NCBI RefSeq assembly: GCF_003755175.1
Contig: NZ_RKHX01000001.1
Span: 1,054,001-1,118,000, forward strand
Direction: 5' to 3'
Length of the DNA: 64,000 nt
DNA from: Cellulomonas sp. PhB150
GTDB lineage: Bacteria > Actinomycetota > Actinomycetes > Actinomycetales > Cellulomonadaceae
Below are positions 33,589 to 40,776 of this stretch, piece by piece. The notes beneath the pieces were generated by a model. It saw nothing but the letters and a program-made list of their open reading frames with translations. It had not been told where the DNA came from and did no database searches. The position numbers and the translations under genes are program-made. Within the stretch, counting starts at the first letter, position 1. The number at the start of each line of letters is the position of its first letter.

Positions 33589-34587
33589 ATGCGGCTGCGT
33601 GAGGGGCTGCGGGTCGTGCGCCGCAGCGACACCGAGGTCCAGGTCGGCACCGACCCGCGCTGGGCGGTGCGCGTCACGGACCTGACGCCCGACGAGGTGG
33701 TCGCGCTCCTGGCCGCGGACGGCACGCCCGGGCCGAGCGGCAGCGACGGTTCGTCGACCGCCCGCCGCGCGCTGCCCGCGCACACCCCTCGCCTGCGCGC
33801 GATCTGCGACCAGCTCGTCGCCGCGCAGCTCGCCGAGCCGGCGTCGGAGGGCCGGTCCGTCCGCGGCACCGGGACGGCCGACGCGCACGCGTGGGACCTG
33901 CAGGACGGCAGCGGGGGCGCCCGCCTCGCCGCGCGCGGTCGGCAGGTCGTCGGGGTGCTGGGGCTCGGACCGACGGGAACCACCGCAGCGGTCACGCTCG
34001 CCGCTGCGGGCGTCGGCACGGTCCTCGTCGATGACGCACGGCCCGTGCGCTCGACCGACGTCGGCGCGTCCGGCTACCGCTGGAGCGACGTCGGGCGCCG
34101 GCGCGACACCGTCGTGGCGCGGATGGTGCGCGACGCCGCGCCGCGGGTGGCGGTCGAGAGCGTCCAGGTGCCGGACCTGGTGGTCGTCGTCGAGCACGGC
34201 GCGACCGACCCGGTCCGTGCGGCAGACGTGCTGGCCACGGGCGTGCCGCACCTGTCGGTCGTCGTGCGCGAGGCGGACGTCGTCGTCGGGCCGCTCGTCG
34301 TCGACGGCGACGGGCCGTGCCTGCGGTGCCTCGACCTGCACCGGACCGACGCAGACCCCGCCTGGCCCGTCGTGGCGCAGGGGCTGTCGCGCCCGGCCCG
34401 GGACGGCGACGAGGTCGGGGTGCTGGCGGGCGTCGCGGGGGCGACCGCCGCCGCAGCCGCCCTCGCGTACCTCGACCGGCGGGAGCCGCTGGCCGCCACC
34501 TACGAGATCGGCCTGCCCGACGCGCTCCCCCGCAGACGCGACTGGGCGGTGCACCCCACCTGCGGGTGCACCGCCCAGTCGACCTGA
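33589..34587 (+). CDS. ThiF/E1-like protein (TOMM cyclodehydratase-associated type)
   Basis: 332 residues. An N-terminal ~110-residue domain without adenylation motifs precedes an E1/ThiF-like Rossmann domain (VVGVLGLGPTGTTAAVTLAAAGVGTVLVDD). A zinc tetracysteine site is formed by CLRCLDLHR and CGC near the end. This fits the E1-like proteins that bind precursor peptides in thiazole/oxazole-modified microcin pathways, though in actinobacteria such genes also occur alone near whiB7/uvrD2. No YcaO or precursor peptide gene is visible. GGGGGG upstream supports ATG 33589. Confidence 0.8.
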   Translation: MRLREGLRVVRRSDTEVQVGTDPRWAVRVTDLTPDEVVALLAADGTPGPSGSDGSSTARRALPAHTPRLRAICDQLVAAQLAEPASEGRSVRGTGTADAHAWDLQDGSGGARLAARGRQVVGVLGLGPTGTTAAVTLAAAGVGTVLVDDARPVRSTDVGASGYRWSDVGRRRDTVVARMVRDAAPRVAVESVQVPDLVVVVEHGATDPVRAADVLATGVPHLSVVVREADVVVGPLVVDGDGPCLRCLDLHRTDADPAWPVVAQGLSRPARDGDEVGVLAGVAGATAAAAALAYLDRREPLAATYEIGLPDALPRRRDWAVHPTCGCTAQST

Positions 34588-34618
34588 CGCGCGTCCGCGC
34601 CGTCAGGTCCGTCGGCCG

Positions 34619-34960
34619 TCAGGCGACGACCGCGTTCTTCCGCGGCCGCCCCCGGCCACGCTTCGTGGCCACCACGACCCCACCGATGAAGACCTCGCCC
34701 CCCCAGACGCCCCACGGCTCGGCGCGCTCGACGGCGCCGGCCAGGCAGCCCTCGATGAGCGGGCACTCGCGGCACAGGGCCTTGGCCTGCTCCACCTGCG
34801 TGGTCTGCTCGGCGAACCAGAGCTCGGGGTCGCCCGAGCGGCAAGGGATGAAGTCGGCGACGAGCTGGTCGAAACGCTCGTCGGTGGTCGTGGTGCTGGC
34901 GGCGGTCGGCCAGGGACCGGATCCGGTCCGGTCGGTGTCGAGCAGCGTCGTGAGCCGCAC
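34619..34960 (-). CDS. whiB7: WhiB7-type Fe-S transcription factor
   Basis: 113 residues. The 4Fe-4S ligands are a Cys in FIPCRSGD, the CxxC of ALCRECP and a Cys in IEGCL. The GVWGG turn and the C-terminal AT hook RGRGRPRK mark the WhiB7/WblC subgroup, which activates intrinsic antibiotic-resistance genes with the principal sigma factor. GTG 34960 has AGGAGG 5-6 nt upstream. A ~440-nt leader with an upstream ORF and terminator precedes it. uvrD2 lies just upstream of the leader on the same strand, as in mycobacteria. Confidence 0.95.
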   Translation of the reverse strand: MRLTTLLDTDRTGSGPWPTAASTTTTDERFDQLVADFIPCRSGDPELWFAEQTTQVEQAKALCRECPLIEGCLAGAVERAEPWGVWGGEVFIGGVVVATKRGRGRPRKNAVVA

Positions 34961-34986
34961 GATGTCCTCCTGATGTCCTTGCTGGT

Positions 34987-35033
34987 GGGTCGAGGTCTGT
35001 GGGATCACGGGCCTCGACCCCCGCATCAGGGGG
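34987..35033 (-). promoter_or_regulatory. Secondary hairpins between attenuator and whiB7
   Basis: GGGTCGAGG (34987-34995) pairs with 35012-35020, and CCCCC (35018-35022) pairs with 35029-35033. The two share bases, so they are mutually exclusive. They lie between the terminator and the whiB7 ribosome binding site. Confidence 0.55.
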
Positions 35034-35075
35034 AGAAGAGAAAGGCCGCGGATCCGGTGACGGACTCCGCGGCCT
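35032..35075 (-). terminator. whiB7 attenuator (intrinsic terminator)
   Basis: On the minus strand a 10-bp stem (AGGCCGCGGA with its complement) is topped by TCCG/CGGA and one bulged base, 35043-35075. It is followed directly by the U-rich run TTTCTCTTCTC. It lies between the upstream ORF and whiB7, so it would stop transcription before whiB7. Confidence 0.85.
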
Positions 35076-35090
35076 GCTGACCTTGTCGGG

Positions 35091-35315
35091 TCAGAGCGGG
35101 GATGTCCGGCGGAGTCGGGGATCGGTCGCACCGAGGGCGATGACCGGGGTGTGGGCCGACTTCGGCGTACCGCCGATCGGCTCGGTCACCAGAACGCTCG
35201 TACCGCCCACGGGGATGAACCCGAACGTGGACGGAGCGCGCCCCTGAAGCGTCGTAGCGACGGGCACGAGGGAGCGCTGGCGCGTCTCGAACGTGTACGT
35301 CGACTGGACCGTCAT
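35091..35315 (-). CDS. Upstream ORF in the whiB7 leader
   Basis: 74 codons from ATG 35315, which has GGAG 5 nt upstream; ATG 35324 is an alternative three codons earlier. The peptide begins MTVQSTYTFETRQRSLVPVA and has no recognisable domain. Its stop lies 16 nt before the attenuator stem. Leader ORFs whose translation controls whiB7/wblC attenuation are known in mycobacteria and Streptomyces; stalled ribosomes would change the leader fold. The role here is inferred from position. Confidence 0.75.
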   Translation of the reverse strand: MTVQSTYTFETRQRSLVPVATTLQGRAPSTFGFIPVGGTSVLVTEPIGGTPKSAHTPVIALGATDPRLRRTSPL

Positions 35316-35394
35316 GTTCTCCATCGCTAACCGCACCCCCTCTCTGCTACGGACCGGGCCTCTCGGCGCAGTCGCTCTCTACAAGGACAGGAAC

Positions 35395-35435
35395 ACCCTA
35401 GGACGGGCCCGGAAGTGCGGACAACCGAATTAACC
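35395..35435 (-). promoter_or_regulatory. whiB7 promoter with WhiB7-type AT-rich element
   Basis: On the minus strand, -35 TTGTCC (35419-35424), an 18-bp spacer and -10 TAGGGT (35395-35400). An AT-rich TTAATT lies 3 bp upstream of the -35, the position reported for WhiB7 AT-hook binding. It indicates positive autoregulation. Confidence 0.75.
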
Positions 35436-35510
35436 AAGAATCTTCGACGAGTTTTTCCGGGGGGCCGACGCGCCCGGGACAGACCCCCGCGAAGCGCCCC
35501 CGGAGCCGGC

Positions 35511-37502
35511 TCAGCCGGCCGGGGCTGCGGCGTCCGCGACGACCTCGAGGATCCGGTCACCGACCGTGGCGAGCGTCTGCTGACCGACCCCGCGCAGGCG
35601 GGCCAGCTCCTCGAGGGTCGCCGGGCGACGGGCGGCGATCGCCTCGAGGGCCGTCGTCGTGAGCACGCGTGCAGGCGTGACGCCGGTCTGACGCGCCTGC
35701 TCCTCGCGCCACGTCGTCAGCCGGTCCGCGATGCGGCGAGCCGTGGGGTCGTCGCTGACCTCGCGCGGCACGTGCGGCTGCGGACGACTGGTGCCCGGCC
35801 AGAGCGGGACCAGGAAGCGCGACATCGAGCGCGACGCGCGCCCACCGGGCATCCGCGATCGCGCCCAGGACAGCTGCAGGTGCTCGCGGGCGCGGGTGAC
35901 CCCGACGTAGAGCAGCCGGCGCTCCTCGGCCACGGCGGCCGGGGTGTCCGCGAGCGCGGTGGGCAGGAGCCCCTCGCTCAGGCCGGCCAGGAAGACCGCG
36001 TCCCACTCCAGGCCCTTGGCGGCGTGCAGCGACGCGAGCGTGACGCCCTCGACGGTCGGGGCGTGCTGGGCCGAGGCGCGCTCGGCGAGCTCGGCCACGT
36101 ACTCGGCGACCGTGGTGGCCGGGTTCGCGAGCGCCATCTCGTCGGCCAGCGCGACCAGTGCCTGCAACGCGTCCCACCGCTCGCGCGCGGCGCCGCGCGT
36201 CGGAGGCGGCTCGGGGGTCCAGTGCGCCGAGACGAGGATGTCCCGCACCGCATCGGGCATCGGCTGGTCAGGGTCGGCCGCACGCGCGCCGCCGCGCAGC
36301 AGGACGAGCGCGTCGCGGACGTCGCGCCGCGCGAAGAAGCGCTCGCCGCCGCGCACCTGGTAGCCGATCCCGGCCGACGCCAACGCCTCCTCGAAGGCCT
36401 CCGACTGGGCGTTGGTCCGGTACAGGATCGCGATCTCGCTGGGCCGGGTCCCGTCCGCGACGAGGCGCGCGGCCGCGCGCGCGATGGCGATCGCCTCGGA
36501 GTCGTCGTCGTCGTAGGTCGCGTACCGGACCTCGGGTCCGTCGGGCCGCTGCGCGCGCAGCTCGAGCGGGGTCGGGCCGCCGGCGTGCCGGGTGGCGTCG
36601 ATGACCCGGTTCGCCAGCGAGACGACCTGCGGCGTCGAGCGGTAGTCGCGCACCAGCCGGACCACCTCCGCGCCCGGGTGGTTCTTCGCGAACGACGTCA
36701 GGTGGTGCGGCGTCGCGCCCGCGAACGAGTAGATCGTCTGGCTCGGGTCGCCCACGACGCACAGCTCCTGGCGGCCGCCGAGCCACTGGTCGAGCAGGTA
36801 CTGCTGCAGCGGGCTGACGTCCTGGTACTCGTCGACGACGAAGTGCCGGTACTGGCCCCGGACCTCGTCGGCCACGTCCCGCCGCTCCGCGAGCATCGCG
36901 GCGAGCAGCAGCAGGACGTCCTCGAAGTCGATCACCGCGCGCTCGTCCTTGACCTCCTCGTAGGCGGTCATCAGGCGCGCGACGGCCTGCGCGTCGTTGC
37001 CGCCCGGCACGACCCGGTCGATCGCCGCGGCGGCCTTGGCGTACTCGTCGGCCACGACGAGCGACACCTTGGCCCACTCGATCTCGGAGGCGAGGTCGCG
37101 GATCGAGGTCCGGTCCGCCGCGATGCCGACGCGGCGCGCGGCCTCGGCGACGAGCTGGGCCTTCTGCTCCAGGATGCGTGGCGGTGCGCCGCCGACGACC
37201 TTGGGCCAGAAGAAGCCGAGCTGCCGCAGCGCCGCGGCGTGGAAGGTGCGGGCCTGGACCCCGCCGGCGCCGAGCGCCCGCAGCCGCGTGCGCATCTCTC
37301 CCGCGGCGCGGGCCGTGAACGTCACCGCGAGCACGTTGCCGGGCTTGTAGATCCCGGCCGCGATCCCGTAGGCGATGCGGTGCGTGATCGCGCGCGTCTT
37401 GCCGGTGCCCGCGCCCGCGAGCACGCAGACGGGCCCGCGCAGGGCGGTGGCGACGGCTCGCTGCTCGGGATCGAGCGCGGCCAGCAGGTCATCGGCGGAC
37501 AT
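35511..37502 (-). CDS. uvrD2: UvrD2-type SF1 DNA helicase
   Basis: 663 residues. Walker A is GAGTGKT (~residue 30), Walker B VVDEYQDVSPLQQ, with GDPSQTIYSFAGA, LVRDYRSTPQ and LLYVGVTRA motifs. An HRDC domain closes the protein (RRPATLEELARLRGVGQQTL), which separates UvrD2 from UvrD1. It unwinds DNA 3'-5' in repair. ATG 37502 is chosen over the frame's upstream extension. It diverges from the mycoredoxin gene. Confidence 0.95.
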   Translation of the reverse strand: MSADDLLAALDPEQRAVATALRGPVCVLAGAGTGKTRAITHRIAYGIAAGIYKPGNVLAVTFTARAAGEMRTRLRALGAGGVQARTFHAAALRQLGFFWPKVVGGAPPRILEQKAQLVAEAARRVGIAADRTSIRDLASEIEWAKVSLVVADEYAKAAAAIDRVVPGGNDAQAVARLMTAYEEVKDERAVIDFEDVLLLLAAMLAERRDVADEVRGQYRHFVVDEYQDVSPLQQYLLDQWLGGRQELCVVGDPSQTIYSFAGATPHHLTSFAKNHPGAEVVRLVRDYRSTPQVVSLANRVIDATRHAGGPTPLELRAQRPDGPEVRYATYDDDDSEAIAIARAAARLVADGTRPSEIAILYRTNAQSEAFEEALASAGIGYQVRGGERFFARRDVRDALVLLRGGARAADPDQPMPDAVRDILVSAHWTPEPPPTRGAARERWDALQALVALADEMALANPATTVAEYVAELAERASAQHAPTVEGVTLASLHAAKGLEWDAVFLAGLSEGLLPTALADTPAAVAEERRLLYVGVTRAREHLQLSWARSRMPGGRASRSMSRFLVPLWPGTSRPQPHVPREVSDDPTARRIADRLTTWREEQARQTGVTPARVLTTTALEAIAARRPATLEELARLRGVGQQTLATVGDRILEVVADAAAPAG

Positions 37503-37634
37503 CGGGCCTAGTCTCGCAGCCGCCACCGACACCCACGGCTCCGTCCACAACCCGCGCGCACCGCACGGGAAGATGACGCGGCGCCGCGCTGTTGAGCAGG
37601 TGGCAGCTCATGTACCCGTCACGATGAGGACCCG

Positions 37635-37898
37635 ATGACCGCGCAGACCACCCCCGCCCCCGGCACCGTCACCATGTACTCCACCACCTGGTGCGGGTAC
37701 TGCCGCCGGCTCAAGACGCAGCTCGACTCCGAGGGCATCGGCTACACCGAGATCGACATCGAGGACCACCCGGACGCTGCCGAGCTCGTCGCGTCGCTCA
37801 ACGGGGGCAACCAGACCGTGCCGACCGTCGTGTTCCCGGACGGGAGCGCCGCGACGAACCCGTCGCTCGTGCAGGTCAAGCAGCGCCTGACCGTCTGA
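37635..37898 (+). CDS. mrx1: Mycoredoxin (Mrx1-like glutaredoxin)
   Basis: 87 residues. The redox motif is CGYC (Cys20, Cys23) after MYSTTW, with the cis-Pro loop TVPTVV. Mycoredoxins reduce protein-mycothiol mixed disulfides. The stop codon lies inside four tandem copies of CTGACCGT. Confidence 0.93.
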   Translation: MTAQTTPAPGTVTMYSTTWCGYCRRLKTQLDSEGIGYTEIDIEDHPDAAELVASLNGGNQTVPTVVFPDGSAATNPSLVQVKQRLTV

Positions 37899-37918
37899 CC
37901 GTCTGACCGTCTGACCGT
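37887..37918. repeat. 8-bp tandem repeat over the mycoredoxin stop codon
   Basis: CTGACCGT occurs four times in a row; the first copy encodes the last residues and the second supplies the TGA stop. The remaining copies fill the gap to the convergent nudC stop at 37921. Confidence 0.85.
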
Positions 37919-37920
37919 GG

Positions 37921-38928
37921 TCAGCGCCAGGTCGCGCTGGGGCCCGACGACTGCGGCAGCGGACCGCCGAACCAGTCGTCGACGAGGGCCCGCGCGATCG
38001 ACGACCGCCCCGGCGGGATCACCTGGCCGGCCCGGACCGCCGCGGCGAGCTCGTCGCGCGTGAACCAGCGCGCGTCGACGAGCTCGTCGCCGTCCGCCTG
38101 GACGTCCGTGCTCGTGGCGTGCGCGACGAAGCCGACCATGAGCGAGGCCGGGAACGGCCACGGCTGGCTGCCGCGGTACTCGACGTCGCCGACGACGATC
38201 GACGCCTCCTCCAGCACCTCGCGGCGCACGGCGTGCTCGAGCGACTCCCCCGGCTCGACGAACCCCGCGAGGGTCGAGAACCGCCGCTCGGCCCAGGCGG
38301 CGGCGCGGCCCAGCAGCAGGCGGTCGCTCTCGTCGACCACCGCCATGATGACCGCGGCGTCCGTGCGCGGGTAGTGCTCCGAGCCGTCCGCGACGCACCG
38401 CCGGACCCAGCCGGCCTGCACCACCTCGGTCGCCGCACCGCACCGCGGGCAGCGCGGGTGGCGGGTGTGCCAGGCGTCGAGCGCGACCGCGGTCGTGGCC
38501 AGGCCGGCGTCGAGCGCGGACAGGTCGCCGCCGATCTGCCGCAGCGGTGTCCAGCCGTCCGCGTCGTCCTCGGGGGCCGTGGCACCCGCCGCACGGTGCA
38601 CCAGGACGTCCGCGGCCTCGCCGCGGCGCGGCACGGGGTGGCCGGCCGGCACGCGCAGCGCGAGGTAGGTGGTGGCCTCGTGCCGGCCGAGCAGCAGCCA
38701 CGCCTCGTCGTCGGGCGGCGACGTCGCGTGCGCACGCGACGCGACGGCGTCCGCGACGGTGAGCAGGGACAACGCTCCGTCGCTGCCGGTCAGCACCTGC
38801 GCGTCCGCCACGAGCAGCACCCGCGTGGCGGCGTCGGCCCGCGCCTCGTCGAGCACGTGCGGGCGGGTGCGCAGCTCGGCCGCCCTGTCCGCCAGCGCTC
38901 GGGACAGGGGCAGGTCGTCTGAGTTCAC
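37921..38928 (-). CDS. nudC: NAD(H) pyrophosphatase NudC
   Basis: 335 residues. A zinc-ribbon remnant (HPRCPRCG ... RRCVADGSEHYPR) is followed by a Nudix box (GFVEPGESLEHAVRREVLEE) and the NudC signature SQPWPFPASLMVGF. It hydrolyses NAD(H) and, in homologues, removes NAD caps from RNA. One of the four zinc Cys is not conserved, as in other actinobacterial NudC. GTG 38928 follows TACGGT (38935-38940) by 6 nt. It is convergent with mycoredoxin. Confidence 0.92.
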   Translation of the reverse strand: MNSDDLPLSRALADRAAELRTRPHVLDEARADAATRVLLVADAQVLTGSDGALSLLTVADAVASRAHATSPPDDEAWLLLGRHEATTYLALRVPAGHPVPRRGEAADVLVHRAAGATAPEDDADGWTPLRQIGGDLSALDAGLATTAVALDAWHTRHPRCPRCGAATEVVQAGWVRRCVADGSEHYPRTDAAVIMAVVDESDRLLLGRAAAWAERRFSTLAGFVEPGESLEHAVRREVLEEASIVVGDVEYRGSQPWPFPASLMVGFVAHATSTDVQADGDELVDARWFTRDELAAAVRAGQVIPPGRSSIARALVDDWFGGPLPQSSGPSATWR

Positions 38929-39090
38929 CGCGCCACCGTACGTCCGGAGGCTGCCCGCGCGCCGACCGGGCTGAAGGCCGGACGACGGTCCGCCCGACGG
39001 TCCGCGCGACGCCGGCCCGCAACGGACGAAGCGGGCAGACACGCCGCGCGGCGCGCCGAGGCTGAGCGTGCGGCGCCCTACGCTGTGGGC

Positions 39091-40038
39091 GTGCCTCGCT
39101 CTCCGCTCGCTCTCGCCGCCCTGGCGACGGTCGCCGTGCCCGGGCTGGACGCGTTCGACGTCCGGCGCCCCGCGCACCCGGGCACCGACTTCGACATCGC
39201 GGTCGTCATCGACGCCATGCGCCGCCGCTGGGTGGTCCGGGCTCCCGTGAACGCCGCCGCGGGTGCCGCGCTCGAGGCCGAGGTCGTGCTCCTCGACGCG
39301 CTCGGCGACGCTGCGGAGAAGGACGGTCTGCCGTTCGACGTGCCGCGTCCCGTCGGCTTCGCCCACCTGCCCGAGGGTGGCCGCGCCACCGTGCACGCCG
39401 AGATCCAGGGCCGCACGCTCTCGCTCGACGAGCTCGCCCCCGGCCCGGGCCTGTCGGCGTCCGTCGGCCGGGCCATCGCGGCGATCCACGAGCTCTCGCC
39501 GTCGATCGTCGAGAACGCCGGCCTGCCGGTCTACGACGCCGAGACGTACCGCGCCCGGCGCCAGGCCGAGGTCGACGAGGCCGCCCGCACCGGCCGCGTG
39601 CCGGCGACCCTGCTGCGCCGGTGGGAGGAGCGCCTCGAGGACGTCTCGCTGTGGCGCTTCCGGCCGGTCGTGACGCACGGGGACCTGACCAACGAGCGGA
39701 TCCTGGTCCGCGACGGGGCCGTCAGCGGCATCCTGCACTGGGGCGACGCGTGCGTCGCCGACCCTGCGGACGACCTCTCCTCGATCCTCGTCGCCGCCCC
39801 GCCGGACGCGACCGACTCGATCGTCGAGGCCTACCAGCTGCGCCGGACCGAGCTCATCGACCCGCACCTCGTCGACCGGGCGCTGCTCGTCGGCGAGCTC
39901 GCGCTGGCGCGCTGGCTGCTCTACGGGGTGCGGTCCGGCAGCGCGGACATCGTCGAGGACGCGGTCGGGATGCTCGAGGACCTCGACGCGCACACGCGCG
40001 CGATGGCCGAGCCGGAGGCCGAGCCGTCGCTCGCGTGA
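39091..40038 (+). CDS. Aminoglycoside/macrolide phosphotransferase-like kinase
   Basis: 315 residues. The APH catalytic loop is THGDLTNERILV with the metal-binding Asp in HWGDACVADP; note HWGDA where IDFGD is usual. It belongs to the APH/choline-kinase superfamily, most like macrolide 2'-phosphotransferases. Being beside whiB7 and core genes it may be a housekeeping kinase rather than a resistance enzyme. GTG 39091 follows TACGCT (39079-39084) by 6 nt. Its stop overlaps the next start. Confidence 0.8.
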   Translation: MPRSPLALAALATVAVPGLDAFDVRRPAHPGTDFDIAVVIDAMRRRWVVRAPVNAAAGAALEAEVVLLDALGDAAEKDGLPFDVPRPVGFAHLPEGGRATVHAEIQGRTLSLDELAPGPGLSASVGRAIAAIHELSPSIVENAGLPVYDAETYRARRQAEVDEAARTGRVPATLLRRWEERLEDVSLWRFRPVVTHGDLTNERILVRDGAVSGILHWGDACVADPADDLSSILVAAPPDATDSIVEAYQLRRTELIDPHLVDRALLVGELALARWLLYGVRSGSADIVEDAVGMLEDLDAHTRAMAEPEAEPSLA

Positions 40039-40748
40039 GGCCCCCCGCGGCACCGGACCGCACGGTGCGCTGGGGTTCGGTCGTCAACGTGCGCGACCTC
40101 GGCGGGCTCCCCGCCGGTTCGGGGCTGACCGTCGCGGGACGCGTCTTCCGTGCGCCGCGGCTCGACGACCTGGACGAGGCCGGGTGGGCGGCCGTGGACG
40201 CCAGCGGCGTGCGCACGCTCGTCGACCTGCGCAACGAGGACGAGGTGCGCCCCTCCCGGCGGCCCACCTCGATCGCCCGGCGGCACGTCCCCATCGAGGA
40301 CCCCACGCACCCGGGCTTCCTCGAGACCTGGGGCGACCGCCTCGACTCGCCCGCCTACTACCCGACCAACCTCGAGCTGTGGCCCGACCGGGTCGCCGCC
40401 GTCTTCGTCGCGATCGCGCACGCGCCGCCCGGCGGCGTCGTCGTGCACTGCTCAGCGGGCCGTGACCGCACGGGGCTCGTGACGGCGATGCTGCTCCAGC
40501 TGGTGGGGACGCCGGTCGACGTCGTCGTCGAGGACTACCTGACGAGCGTCGAGGCCATGCACGCGCACGCGCGCACCGCGCCCGGCTGGCCCGAGCGGGC
40601 GCGCGACGACGAGTCGCACGCCGCGCACGTCGCCGACTCCGAGCGATTCCTGCGTGCCTTCCTGGCCGCCGTGGACACCCGCCGGTTCCTCGAGGACCGG
40701 GGGCTGTCCGCCGAGGCCGACGCCGTCCGCGCGCGGCTGCTGGCCTGA
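40035..40748 (+). CDS. Tyrosine-protein phosphatase-like protein (CX5R)
   Basis: 237 residues. The P-loop HCSAGRDRTG matches the CX5R signature of lipid/tyrosine phosphatases (Tyr_phosphatase_3 group), and the N-terminus has the typical WGSVVNVRDLGGLPAGSGLTV. It could remove phosphate from Tyr or phosphoinositides. GTG 40035 overlaps the stop of the upstream kinase-like gene (GTGA), so the two are coupled. Confidence 0.9.
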   Translation: MRPPAAPDRTVRWGSVVNVRDLGGLPAGSGLTVAGRVFRAPRLDDLDEAGWAAVDASGVRTLVDLRNEDEVRPSRRPTSIARRHVPIEDPTHPGFLETWGDRLDSPAYYPTNLELWPDRVAAVFVAIAHAPPGGVVVHCSAGRDRTGLVTAMLLQLVGTPVDVVVEDYLTSVEAMHAHARTAPGWPERARDDESHAAHVADSERFLRAFLAAVDTRRFLEDRGLSAEADAVRARLLA

Positions 40749-40776
40749 TCCAGCGCATCGCCACTCGGTCGCGGGG

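Noticed and set aside
39091..40038. An acquired aminoglycoside or macrolide resistance gene
   Set aside because: Its codon use matches its neighbours and it sits in a conserved core block; the altered HWGDA motif does not support a specific resistance enzyme.
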